Part shown: positions 5,672-13,364 of the stretch, one piece after another
How the letters are laid out: each line of letters opens with the position of its first letter
Numbering within the stretch: the stretch's first letter is position 1
Assembly (NCBI RefSeq): GCF_000331775.1
Contig: NZ_CAPJ01000448.1
Coordinates: 1 to 18,561 of the forward strand
From: Xanthomonas translucens pv. translucens DSM 18974
Lineage (GTDB): Bacteria > Pseudomonadota > Gammaproteobacteria > Xanthomonadales > Xanthomonadaceae
Direction: 5' to 3'
Length of the DNA: 18,561 bases
Made by a program: the position numbers and the translations under genes
Notes under the pieces: model-generated
Told to the model about the DNA's origin: nothing
The model's database searches: none
Seen by the model: only the letters and a program-made list of their open reading frames with translations

Positions 5672-8548
5672 ATGACCGTGTCGATCCGCCCCCGTGGCGC
5701 GCTGCTGGCCATCGCCCTGTCCACCGCGCTCGGCACGCTGAGCTACGCGCCGCCGTCGAGTGCGGCCAGGCCGCCGGCTGCGGCGAAAGTGGATATCGCC
5801 TACGAGCAGTTCACCTTGCCCAACGGCCTGCGCGTGGTGGTGCATACCGATCGCAAGGCGCCGATCGTGGCGGTCAACCTCTGGTACCACGTCGGCGCCA
5901 AGGACGAGCCGGCCGGGCGCACCGGTTTCGCGCACCTGTTCGAACATCTGATGTTCCAGGGCAGCGAGAACCACAGCGGCGAGTTCTTCGAACCGTTCAA
6001 GCAGGTCGGCACCACCGACCAGAACGGCACCACCAATAGCGACCGCACCAACTATTTCGAGAACGTGCCGAGCACCGCGCTGGACATGGCGCTGTGGATG
6101 GAGTCCGACCGCATGGGCCACCTGGTCGGCGCCATCGACCAGGCCGCGCTCGACGAACAGCGCGGCGTGGTGCAGAACGAGAAGCGCCAGGGCGAGAACC
6201 AGCCCTACGGCCAGGCCTGGGACAAGCTGAGCCGCGCGCTGTATCCGAAGGGCCACCCGTACCATCACAGCGTGATCGGCTCGATGAACGATCTCAACGC
6301 CGCCTCGCTGGCCGACGTGAAGCAGTGGTTCCGCATCTGGTACGGGCCGAACAACGCGGTGCTGGTGCTGGCCGGCGACATCGATGTGGCCACCGCGAAA
6401 GAGAAGGTCGCGCGCTATTTCGGCGACATCCCGGCCGGGCCGAGCATGGCGCAGCCGCAGGTCGACGTGGCCCAGCGCACCCAGTCCACCCGCGAGACGA
6501 TGACCGACAAGGTGCCGCAGGCGCGCATCTACCGCGTCTGGAACGTGGCCCAGACCGGCACCGAGGACATCGACCGCCTGCAGCTGCTGGCGCAGTTGCT
6601 GGGCGGGGCCAAGTCGTCGCGGCTGGACCGTCGCCTGGTGCACGAGGACAAGCTGGTCGACCAGATCAGCGCCGGCGCCTGGCCGTCGCAGCTGGGCTCC
6701 AGCTTCGGCATCATCGCCACGGTGAAGCAGGGCGTGGATCCGGCCAAGGTCGAGGCGGTGATCGACGAGGAACTGCGCAAGCTGCTCGACAATGGGCCGG
6801 ACAAGGACGAGCTGTTGCGTGCCAAGACCGCGTTTCGCGCAGGCTTCGTGCGCGGCATCGAACGCATCGGCGGGTTCGGCGGCAAGGCCGATGCGCTGGC
6901 CGAGTGCACGGTGTTCACCGGCGATCCGGGCTGCTTCCGCACCTCGCTGGCCACGATCGAATCCACCCGCGCGCGCGACCTGAAGGCGGTGGGCCGCAAA
7001 TGGCTGGGCAAGGGCGATCACACCCTGGTGGTGCAACCGGGCGAGCGCGTGGCGCTGGCCGAGGATCCGGCGGTGCAGCCGGCGCCGCTGAATGCGCCGC
7101 CGGTCGATCCGAAGTACCGCGCGCTGCCCAGCGTCGTCGATCGCAGCGCCGGCCCGCCCAAGACCACCCAGTTCCCGCAGTTGAAGTTCCCGGCGTTGCA
7201 GCGCGCCACGCTGAAGAACGGCACCCAGCTGATCCTGGCCGAGCGCCACGACGTGCCGGTGGTGCAATTCAGCTACGAATTCCATGGCGGCTTCAGCGCC
7301 GACCAGGGCCGCAAGTCGGGCACCGCCAACTTCACCATGGGCATGCTCGACGAAGGCGCCGGCGAGCGCGACGCGCTGGGCTTCGCCGATGCCGCCGACA
7401 GCCTGGGCGCCGCGCTCAGCGCCGGCGCGGCGCTGGACGGCAGCAATGCCTACCTGTCGGCATTGAAGGAGAACCTGGCGCCGTCGCTGGCGCTGTACGC
7501 CGACCTGCTGCGGCGCCCGCGCTTCGAACAGAAGGAGATCGAGCGAATCAAGGCCAGCTGGATCGCCGGCATCCGCCAGGAGAAGGTGCAGCCCAACGCG
7601 GTGGCGATGCGGGTGCTGCCGCCGCTGCTGTACGGCGCCGGCCATCCGTATGCGATCCCGTTCAGCGGCAGCGGCACCGAGGCGGAGATCGCGGCGCTGG
7701 AGCGCGCCGACCTAGTCGATTTCCAGCGCGACTGGATCCGTCCCGAGCAGGCCACGCTGATCGTGGTCGGCGATACCACGCTGGCCGAGGTGGTGCCGCT
7801 GCTGAATGCGCAGTTCGGCGACTGGAAGGGCGAGGGCGCGGCGCCTGCGCTGCGGGCGCCGGCGGCGGTGCCGCGTCCGGGCAAGCCGCGGGTGTACCTG
7901 ATCGACCAGCCGGGCGCGGTGCAGGCCAACCTGTTCGCCGCCGAACTGGTGCCGCCGACCACCGAGGCGTCCTCGATCCGGTTCGACATCGCCAACGGCG
8001 TGCTCGGCGGCGACTTCACCTCGCGGCTGAACATGAACCTGCGCGAGAACAAGCACTGGTCGTACGGTGCGCGCAGTTCGGCGGCCAATGCCCTGGGCCA
8101 GCGCCCGTGGTCGGCCGCCGCGCCGGTGCAGATCGACAAGACCGCGCCGGCGCTGCAAGAGATGCAGAAGGAGATCAGCGCCTTCGCCAGCGGCAAGGCG
8201 CCGCCGACGGCGGACGAAGTGGCGCGGATCCGCAACATCCAGACCCTGAGCCTGCCCGGCGCCTACGAGACCGCCAGTGCGGTGCTCGGCGCGATCGGCG
8301 GCATCGTCCGCTACGGGCGGCCGGACGACTACGTGTTCAAGCGCAAGGCCGAGATCGAGGCGATGACCCCCGCGCAGGTGCGCGAGGCGGCGGCGACGTT
8401 CGATGCCAACGCTCTGACCTGGGTGGTGGTGGGCGACCTGAAGCAGATCGAGCGCCCGGTGCGCGCGTTGAAGCTGGGCGAGGTGACGGTGATCGACGCC
8501 GACGGCAAGCCGCAGGGCGCGCCTGCGCCGGTCGCGCCCAAGCGCTGA
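5672..8548 (+). CDS. Periplasmic M16 (pitrilysin-type) zinc metallopeptidase
   Basis: A 958-residue exported peptidase. The ATG at 5672 has an AAGGAA Shine-Dalgarno sequence and begins a signal peptide (RGALLAIALSTALGTLSYAP, cut near SSA-ARP); the longer open frame upstream has no support. The N-terminal M16 half starts YEQFTLPNGLRVVVHTDRKA. It carries the inverted zinc motif HLFEH at residues 88-92 (His88, catalytic Glu91, His92), with Glu170 (in VVQNEKRQ) placed as the third zinc ligand. The second half (from about residue 505, QFPQLKFPALQRATLKNGTQ) repeats the fold without HxxEH, as usual for these clam-shell enzymes. Family members degrade peptides in the periplasm; the substrate is not known. 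A REP-like element follows the stop. Confidence 0.93.
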   Translation: MTVSIRPRGALLAIALSTALGTLSYAPPSSAARPPAAAKVDIAYEQFTLPNGLRVVVHTDRKAPIVAVNLWYHVGAKDEPAGRTGFAHLFEHLMFQGSENHSGEFFEPFKQVGTTDQNGTTNSDRTNYFENVPSTALDMALWMESDRMGHLVGAIDQAALDEQRGVVQNEKRQGENQPYGQAWDKLSRALYPKGHPYHHSVIGSMNDLNAASLADVKQWFRIWYGPNNAVLVLAGDIDVATAKEKVARYFGDIPAGPSMAQPQVDVAQRTQSTRETMTDKVPQARIYRVWNVAQTGTEDIDRLQLLAQLLGGAKSSRLDRRLVHEDKLVDQISAGAWPSQLGSSFGIIATVKQGVDPAKVEAVIDEELRKLLDNGPDKDELLRAKTAFRAGFVRGIERIGGFGGKADALAECTVFTGDPGCFRTSLATIESTRARDLKAVGRKWLGKGDHTLVVQPGERVALAEDPAVQPAPLNAPPVDPKYRALPSVVDRSAGPPKTTQFPQLKFPALQRATLKNGTQLILAERHDVPVVQFSYEFHGGFSADQGRKSGTANFTMGMLDEGAGERDALGFADAADSLGAALSAGAALDGSNAYLSALKENLAPSLALYADLLRRPRFEQKEIERIKASWIAGIRQEKVQPNAVAMRVLPPLLYGAGHPYAIPFSGSGTEAEIAALERADLVDFQRDWIRPEQATLIVVGDTTLAEVVPLLNAQFGDWKGEGAAPALRAPAAVPRPGKPRVYLIDQPGAVQANLFAAELVPPTTEASSIRFDIANGVLGGDFTSRLNMNLRENKHWSYGARSSAANALGQRPWSAAAPVQIDKTAPALQEMQKEISAFASGKAPPTADEVARIRNIQTLSLPGAYETASAVLGAIGGIVRYGRPDDYVFKRKAEIEAMTPAQVREAAATFDANALTWVVVGDLKQIERPVRALKLGEVTVIDADGKPQGAPAPVAPKR

Positions 8549-8555
8549 GGCGGTG

Positions 8556-8644
8556 GAGGGTACGGGCGGAGCCTCGCGCGCTCAACTCCGCGAGACGCTT
8601 CGCGCCGTACCCTCAGCCCAACCCCTCTCCCGGCGGGAGAGGGG
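8556..8644. repeat. REP/BIME-like double-hairpin element
   Basis: Two linked inverted repeats lie just after the peptidase stop. The outer pair GAGGGTACGG (8556-8565) and CCGTACCCTC (8605-8614) closes a 39-nt interval that can itself fold. Directly after it is CCCCTCTCCC (8622-8631), a GGC loop and GGGAGAGGGG (8635-8644). The second palindrome, next to a GTACCCTC box, is the form of a very common intergenic repeat of Xanthomonas and relatives. It may stabilise mRNA 3' ends or be mobilised by RAYT transposases. Confidence 0.7.
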
Positions 8645-8754
8645 CTCGGCTGCTCCCTTTCCGGTGCGTCCGGCGGTCCCGCATCCATCGGCGTCATTGC
8701 CAATTCAGCGATCTGCGGCACAATCCGGGTTCCTTCAGCCTGCGGTCCCTGTCC

Positions 8755-9072
8755 ATGCGCTTACCGATCGCGTTGTTCCTGCTCGCCAGTCTTGCCGCCT
8801 GCACCTGGGTGCCGATGGCGCCGGAAGGCAAGACCGTGCGCGTGCTGCCGCCAGGGCAGGCGCCCGCCGGCTGCGAGAAGCGCGGCGAGGTGGTGGTGTC
8901 GGTGAAGAGCAACGTCGGCTTCTACCAGCGCAACCCGCTGCGGGTGCGCGAGGAACTGGAAACCCTGGCCCGCAACGAGGCCCCGGGCGTCGGCGCCAAT
9001 ACGGTGCAGGCGATGGGCGAGCCGGTCCAGGGCGACCAGCGTTATGCAGCCTACCAATGCAGTGTTCGCTGA
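8755..9072 (+). CDS. DUF4156-type outer-membrane lipoprotein
   Basis: A 105-residue lipoprotein. The ATG at 8755 starts a short signal peptide, MRLPIALFLLASLAAC, whose lipobox LAAC places the acylated Cys at residue 16; the next residues (TWVPM) lack Asp at +2, which favours outer-membrane sorting. The mature part KTVRVLPPGQAPAGCEKRGE is followed by VVVSVKSNVGFYQRNPLRVR, EELETLARNEAPGVGANTVQ and a final strand ending AYQCSVR. The two Cys (in AGCEKRG and YQCSVR) probably pair. This is the layout of the DUF4156 family (YsaB/RcsF-like small lipoproteins); the role is unknown. A CACAAT -10-like box at 8719-8724 would give a leader of about 25 nt. oleA begins 102 bp downstream. Confidence 0.82.
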   Translation: MRLPIALFLLASLAACTWVPMAPEGKTVRVLPPGQAPAGCEKRGEVVVSVKSNVGFYQRNPLRVREELETLARNEAPGVGANTVQAMGEPVQGDQRYAAYQCSVR

Positions 9073-9133
9073 ACCGGTTAAGCAATACGCTCTGTTTCAG
9101 TTTGTTAAAGATGCGGTAAAACCGGGCAACCGC

Positions 9134-9139
9134 TAGAAT
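9134..9139 (+). promoter_or_regulatory. -10-like box (TAGAAT) before oleA
   Basis: TAGAAT lies 35 bp before the oleA ATG in the 102-bp gap after the lipoprotein gene. No matching -35 is seen at 16-18 bp; a TTGTTA at 9102-9107 is too far away. The assignment is tentative. Confidence 0.35.
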
Positions 9140-9174
9140 TGGCGCCCCTTCGCCTTATCCCGGCGTACATCTCG

Positions 9175-10191
9175 ATGCTCTTCAACAATGTCTCCATCGC
9201 GGGACTGGCGCATATCGATGCGCCGCACACGCTGACCTCCAAGCAGATCAACGAACGCCTGCAGCCCACCTACGATCGCCTCGGCATCCGTACCGACGTG
9301 CTCGGCGACGTCGCTGGCATCCATGCGCGGCGCATGTGGGATGCGGACATGCAGGCGTCCGATGCGGCCACCCTGGCGGCGCGCAAGGCGATGACCGACG
9401 CGGGCATCACCGCCGGCCAGGTCGGGCTGCTGGTCAATACCTCGGTCAGCCGCGACTACCTGGAACCGTCCACCGCCAGCATCGTCTCCGGCAATCTGGG
9501 CGTGGGCGAGGAATGCGTGACCTTCGATGTCGCCAATGCCTGCCTGGCCTTCATCAACGGCATGGACATCGCGGCGCGGATGATCGAGCGCGGCGAAGTC
9601 GACTACGCGCTGGTGGTGGATGGCGAGACCGCCAACCTGGTGTACGAGAAGACCCTGGAGCGGATGACTTCCCCGGACGTGACCGCGCAGGAATTCCGCG
9701 ACGAGCTGGCCGCGCTGACCCTGGGCTGCGGCGCCGCGGCGATGGTGATGGCGCGCGCCGAGCTGGTCCCGGACGCCCCGCGCTACCGCGGCGGCGTGAC
9801 CCGCTCGGCCACCGAGTGGAACACCCTGTGCCGGGGCAACCTGGACCGCATGGTCACCGATACCCGCATGCTGCTGATCGAGGGCCTCAAGCTGGCGCAG
9901 AAGACCTTCGTCGCCGCCATGCAGGCGCTGGGCTGGGTGGTGGACGAACTGGACCAGTTCGTGATCCATCAGGTCAGCCTGCCGCACACCCAGGCCTTCA
10001 TCAAGAATTTCGGCATCGACCCGAAGAAGGTGATGACCATCTTCGGCGAGCACGGCAACATTGGCCCGGCCAGCGTACCGATCGTGTTGAGCAAGCTGCG
10101 CGAGTTGGGGCGGCTGAAGAAGGGCGACCGGATCGCGCTGATGGGCATCGGCTCGGGCCTGAACTGCTCGATGGCCGAGGTGGTCTGGTAG
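9175..10191 (+). CDS. oleA: OleA, acyl-CoA:acyl-CoA Claisen condensing enzyme
   Basis: A 338-residue thiolase-superfamily enzyme that joins two long-chain acyl-CoAs into a 2-alkyl-3-ketoacid, the first step of long-chain olefin synthesis. The ATG at 9175 gives MLFNNVSIAGLAHIDAPHTL, the known N-terminus of Xanthomonas OleA; an in-frame TTG at 9139 is rejected. The residues known from X. campestris OleA (Glu117, Cys143, His285, Asn315 in the published numbering) appear here as Glu97 (DYLEPS), Cys123 (VANACLAF), His265 (FVIHQVS) and Asn295 (EHGNIGPAS). The constant offset of 20 indicates an unbroken alignment, so the enzyme should be active. The partner oleB, usually nearby, is displaced 5.7 kb by the fic-mod-res island. 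An inverted repeat follows 8 nt after the stop. Confidence 0.97.
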   Translation: MLFNNVSIAGLAHIDAPHTLTSKQINERLQPTYDRLGIRTDVLGDVAGIHARRMWDADMQASDAATLAARKAMTDAGITAGQVGLLVNTSVSRDYLEPSTASIVSGNLGVGEECVTFDVANACLAFINGMDIAARMIERGEVDYALVVDGETANLVYEKTLERMTSPDVTAQEFRDELAALTLGCGAAAMVMARAELVPDAPRYRGGVTRSATEWNTLCRGNLDRMVTDTRMLLIEGLKLAQKTFVAAMQALGWVVDELDQFVIHQVSLPHTQAFIKNFGIDPKKVMTIFGEHGNIGPASVPIVLSKLRELGRLKKGDRIALMGIGSGLNCSMAEVVW

Positions 10192-10499
10192 GGGATTGCG
10201 CGAAGACAGGCGCCGCCGGTCTTCGCGATGTGCCTAAAACATGGTCGAAACGATACATGTCGTTGCGGTCATGTATATCAAATGGGCTTTCTTTGCACAT
10301 GGACGCGGCCATGCCTAGCCATGCGCTACAGCCTACGTTGCTGAAAGAGCCAGATCTCGCTCTTGGGTTGCGGGCCTGGACCTGAATCGCTCGATGTCCA
10401 AGCAATGCGATGGCTGGCTGTAAGCATCAATGAGGCCAGGACGTGTTAAAAAAAATGGATTTTTAGTACGCGTCATTGCATCATGTTCGCTCCCCGAAC
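10192..10499. other. 308-bp gap between oleA and fic; left edge of the island
   Basis: No gene is seen. The GC-rich start holds the oleA 3' hairpin. Composition then drops. Further on are a weak dyad (ATACATG 10253-10259 / CATGTAT 10270-10276), a TTGCAC and several CATG words near 10283-10325, a small dyad AAGAGC/GCTCTT (10345-10364) and eight A (10448-10455) just before the fic operator. An ATG at 10455 opens only a four-codon frame (M-D-F-stop) in phase with fic. The island's left junction and its promoter should lie here. I see no integrase, no tRNA and no obvious target duplication. Confidence 0.5.
10199..10227. terminator. Inverted repeat after oleA, possible terminator
   Basis: Perfect 9-bp arms CGCGAAGAC (10199-10207) and GTCTTCGCG (10219-10227) with an 11-nt GC-rich loop, beginning 8 nt after the oleA stop. 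There is no T-run, so termination would be inefficient or Rho-dependent. If it works as a terminator, oleB cannot be served by the oleA promoter. Confidence 0.45.
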
Positions 10500-10504
10500 A
10501 TGAT
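10480..10504. promoter_or_regulatory. Perfect 25-bp dyad at the fic start, candidate operator
   Basis: ATCATGTTCG (10480-10489), spacer CTCCC, CGAACATGAT (10495-10504). The arms match at all 10 positions and the dyad covers the in-frame ATG at 10500. The size and symmetry suit a dimeric helix-turn-helix protein, and Fic itself has a C-terminal winged helix. As RNA it would form a hairpin burying the ATG at 10500, which would favour the ATG at 10515. Confidence 0.6.
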
Positions 10505-11663
10505 CGACGCAGCCATGGAAGAAGTGTCCAAGTTCAAGGCAGCGTTCCCGTACAACGATCTCCCGCTGCTTCCGCCAGCGGGAGACATCGAGACACGCAG
10601 CCTGCTCAAGGCCTGCATCACTGCCCGCACCGCCTTGGCCGAACTGAAACAGGCCACGGCATTGCTGCCCAACCCCGCTGTGTTGATCAACACGATTCCA
10701 ATTCTCGAGGCTCAGGCCAGTTCCGAGATCGAGAACATCGTCACCACGACGGACGACCTGTTCCGCTACGCCGACGATCAGGACAAGGCACAGAAGCCTG
10801 CCACCAAGGAGGCATTGCGTTACCGCAGTGCGCTCTATGAAGGTTTCCAGTCGTTGCAGCAGCGCCCCCTCTGCACGGATACCGCGGTCGTCGTCTGCAG
10901 CCGCATCAAGGCGGTGCAGATGCAGATCCGCCGCGTCCCCGGGACGGCCTTGGCCAACGACCAGACCCAGCAGGTCATCTATACCCCGCCGGTGGGGGAG
11001 ACACTGCTGCGCGACAAACTGGCCAACTGGGAACGCTTCATCCATGAGCACACGGACATCGATCCATTGATCCGCATGGCGGTCGCGCACTACCAGTTCG
11101 AAGCCATCCATCCCTTCACCGACGGCAACGGCCGCACCGGACGCGTGCTGAACCTGCTGATGCTGATCGAACAGGGATTGCTCGACCTGCCGGTGCTGTA
11201 TCTGTCGCGCTACATCATCCGCCACCGCAGCGACTACTACCGCTTGCTGCTGGACGTGACCCTGCATGGCCGCTGGGCCGAGTGGATCCAGTACATGCTC
11301 AGCGCCGTGGCCGAGACGGCGGCGTGGACCACGGCAAAGATCCAGGCGATCCGCGGGCTGGAGGCGCAGGCCCGCGACTACATCCGCGACCAAGCGCCCA
11401 AGGCCTATAGCCAAGAACTAGTGGACGTGATCTTCAACCAGCCCTATTGCCGTATTCAGAACGTTGTGGACTTGGTGGGTGTGACCCGGCAGACCGGAGC
11501 CCGTCACTTGAAGGAATTGGTAGAGATCGGTGTGTTGCATGAGCAGCGCATGGGCAAGGAGAAGCTGTTCCTGCACCCGACATTTCTTCGCCTGCTGTCT
11601 AATGACGATAATCGACTTCCTGCCTATCGCAGGCCGGCGTGGAACGTGGAATCGAGCACATGA
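10500..11663 (+). CDS. fic: Class II Fic-domain AMP-transferase with winged HTH
   Basis: A 387-residue protein of the Shewanella SO_4266 (SoFic) type. Fic enzymes transfer AMP from ATP to hydroxyl side chains of target proteins. In order: a Fic_N region (PYNDLPLLPPAGDIETRSLL) and the inhibitory-helix motif S-x-x-x-E-N in SSEIENIVTTT (Ser74, Glu78, Asn79), which marks a class II, self-inhibited enzyme. The complete active loop HPFTDGNGRTGR spans His204 to Arg215. A C-terminal winged helix (about residues 305-365) has YCRIQNVVDLVGVTRQTGAR. The start is uncertain: TTG 10476, ATG 10500 and ATG 10515 are all in frame and none has a Shine-Dalgarno sequence; 10515 fits homologue length best. The stop overlaps the mod start by 4 nt, so the two are probably translationally coupled. 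Whether Fic acts on Mod or Res, regulates the operon or acts on the host is unknown. Confidence 0.9.
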   Translation: MIDAAMEEVSKFKAAFPYNDLPLLPPAGDIETRSLLKACITARTALAELKQATALLPNPAVLINTIPILEAQASSEIENIVTTTDDLFRYADDQDKAQKPATKEALRYRSALYEGFQSLQQRPLCTDTAVVVCSRIKAVQMQIRRVPGTALANDQTQQVIYTPPVGETLLRDKLANWERFIHEHTDIDPLIRMAVAHYQFEAIHPFTDGNGRTGRVLNLLMLIEQGLLDLPVLYLSRYIIRHRSDYYRLLLDVTLHGRWAEWIQYMLSAVAETAAWTTAKIQAIRGLEAQARDYIRDQAPKAYSQELVDVIFNQPYCRIQNVVDLVGVTRQTGARHLKELVEIGVLHEQRMGKEKLFLHPTFLRLLSNDDNRLPAYRRPAWNVESST

Positions 11664-13363
11664 CCAGCAAGTACGACCAACTCGACCGCCAGACCTTGAT
11701 CGGTCTGCTGCAACGGCGTGATGCCGAGCGCCAGCTGGGGCTGGTGTGGGAGCGAGAGGAGATCGAGGTTGACCAGGCGCTCAACGACGATTTCGTGGCG
11801 CTGTCGCTGGACGCCGGCCTCAGCCATGGCGCTGCGCCGTGGGACAACCTGATCATCGAGGGAGACAACTACGACGCCTTGCGTGCCCTGCGCATGACCC
11901 ACAAGGGCGCGATCCGCTGCATCTACATCGACCCGCCTTATAACACCGGCAACAAGGATTTCGTCTACAACGATCACTTCGTCGACAGGACCCACCGGTT
12001 CCGGCATTCGCTTTGGTTGGAGTTCATGTACCAGCGTTTGCAGCTGGCCAAAGAGCTGTTGGCCGATGATGGGGTAATCTTCGTCAGCATTGATGACAAT
12101 GAGCTGTTTCGGCTTGGAATGCTAATGGACCGGGTATTCGGGGCTGTCAATAAAATTGGTGTGGTCATTTGGAAGAATGTAACGGATAACAATCCAAGTC
12201 GTGTTGTGACAGAGCATGAATATCTACTGTTCTATGCGAAGAGTAAGGATAACGTCGCATCTGAGTGGAAGTCGTCCGACAATCTAAAGAAGGATGCGAT
12301 GTTGAGGATCGAGGCACAGCTTTTGGAGAGCTGCCCTGACCAACAATCGCTCCAGAAATCTTATAGTGAATGGTTTCGTGTGAACAAGGATCAGTTGCCG
12401 CCTTTAGATAACTACAAATTTATCGACTTTGGTGGAATTTATGCTGGAAGCCGTAGTGTGCATAACCCGGGAAAAGAGGGTTACAGGTATGACGTCATTC
12501 ATCCGGAAACTAAAAAGCCCTGTACGCAGCCATTGATGGGATATCGATTTCCTCAAGAAACGATGGCTGAGTTGTTGGAGGGTGGGCGAATTTTGTTTGG
12601 TAAAGATCACACCAAGTTAATTGAGTTAAAAATTTATTTGAGGGATTACAAGTCAAAGCTTTCCAGTGTAGTTGACCTTGACGGTAGAGCCGGGCCGAAC
12701 GAACTCAAGGCTATGTTTAATGACGAAAAGGTGTTTAACAATCCGAAGCCATCTGAACTGATCGAAAGATTCTTGTCGTTCGCGACGGAGAAGAACGATC
12801 TTGTTCTGGATTTCTTTGGTGGCTCCGGTACAACAGCCCATGCCGTTACCAAGCTCAACGCCGAGGATGGTGGTCAACGCAAGTTCATCCTGGTCAGTAG
12901 CACCGAAGCCACGGAAGACGCGCCGGACAAGAATCTTTGTCGCGATGTCTGCGCGCAGCGGGTGCGTCGTGTGCTTGGCGGCTATACCAGCACCAAGGGA
13001 CAGAAAGTGGCTGGCTTGGGTGGCGGTTTCGCCTACCTGCGCGCCAAGCGCATCCCCAAGCACCGCATGGCGTTGAAACTCGACCACGCCGAGGTCTGGA
13101 GCGCATTGCAACTGCTGCATGGATTGCCACTGTCGCCCTGGCCGGGTGACGGTTTTGCCGGCGACGGCGAGTTGGCCTATCTGGCGGACTTCCATGCCGC
13201 GCACGTGCAGCGCCTGCGCGATTGGCTGAAGGTGCGCGCCATCGCCGTGCCCCACGTGTATAGCTGGTCACCGCAGCGGCTGGTCGGCTTGCTGGGCGAC
13301 ACCGCGGCCGAGCTAGCCCTGCTTCCCCTGCCGCAACACCTGCGCGAACGCTTCGGACGTTGA
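11660..13363 (+). CDS. mod: Type III-like site-specific DNA methyltransferase (Mod)
   Basis: A 567-residue DNA methyltransferase that recognises the target site and methylates adenine (or possibly N4-cytosine) with SAM. Motif IV, IDPPYNTGNKDFVYNDHF (DPPY at residues 91-94), precedes the SAM-binding motif I, LDFFGGSGTTAHAV (FFGGSGT about 385-391), the order of beta-class enzymes such as Type III Mod. Before DPPY comes NLIIEGDNYDALRALRMTHK and after it LLADDGVIFVSIDDNELFRL, both typical. Residues about 140-380 should hold the target-recognition domain and are coded by AT-rich DNA. The ATG at 11660 overlaps the fic stop and is preferred to the GTG at 11639. No simple repeats of the kind that make mod genes phase-variable are seen. 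The stop is 1 nt before res. Confidence 0.93.
   Translation: MTSKYDQLDRQTLIGLLQRRDAERQLGLVWEREEIEVDQALNDDFVALSLDAGLSHGAAPWDNLIIEGDNYDALRALRMTHKGAIRCIYIDPPYNTGNKDFVYNDHFVDRTHRFRHSLWLEFMYQRLQLAKELLADDGVIFVSIDDNELFRLGMLMDRVFGAVNKIGVVIWKNVTDNNPSRVVTEHEYLLFYAKSKDNVASEWKSSDNLKKDAMLRIEAQLLESCPDQQSLQKSYSEWFRVNKDQLPPLDNYKFIDFGGIYAGSRSVHNPGKEGYRYDVIHPETKKPCTQPLMGYRFPQETMAELLEGGRILFGKDHTKLIELKIYLRDYKSKLSSVVDLDGRAGPNELKAMFNDEKVFNNPKPSELIERFLSFATEKNDLVLDFFGGSGTTAHAVTKLNAEDGGQRKFILVSSTEATEDAPDKNLCRDVCAQRVRRVLGGYTSTKGQKVAGLGGGFAYLRAKRIPKHRMALKLDHAEVWSALQLLHGLPLSPWPGDGFAGDGELAYLADFHAAHVQRLRDWLKVRAIAVPHVYSWSPQRLVGLLGDTAAELALLPLPQHLRERFGR
12075..12800 (+). other. AT-rich central segment of mod (target-recognition region)
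   Basis: Sample 60-base rows show the change: 65% GC at 11881-11940, 37% at 12361-12420, 28% at 12601-12660 and 63% at 13081-13140. The borders are fairly sharp, near 12075 and 12800-12840, and match the part of a beta-class methyltransferase between DPPY and FxGxG where target recognition resides. Codon choice shifts to A/T-ending codons inside. This fits domain exchange from a low-GC source. Confidence 0.75.
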
Positions 13364-13364
13364 C

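Noticed and set aside
5657..9072. Long open frames antisense to and out of phase with the M16 peptidase gene
   Set aside because: High-GC shadow frames. The last part of the plus-strand one (8755-9072) is a real lipoprotein gene, but the rest has no protein-like composition.
9139..9174. Upstream TTG start for oleA
   Set aside because: It would add MAPLRLIPAYIS, which is absent from known OleA proteins, and it overlaps the -10-like box.
10500..11663. Fic gene as a Doc-type toxin of a Phd-Doc toxin-antitoxin pair
   Set aside because: No small antitoxin gene lies upstream. The protein is long, has its own inhibitory SxxxEN motif and a winged helix, and carries the AMPylating loop, not the altered Doc loop.
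11660..13363. Phase-variable mod
   Set aside because: No tandem simple repeats or long homopolymers are present in the gene; the run of eight A at 10448-10455 is upstream of fic and outside coding sequence.
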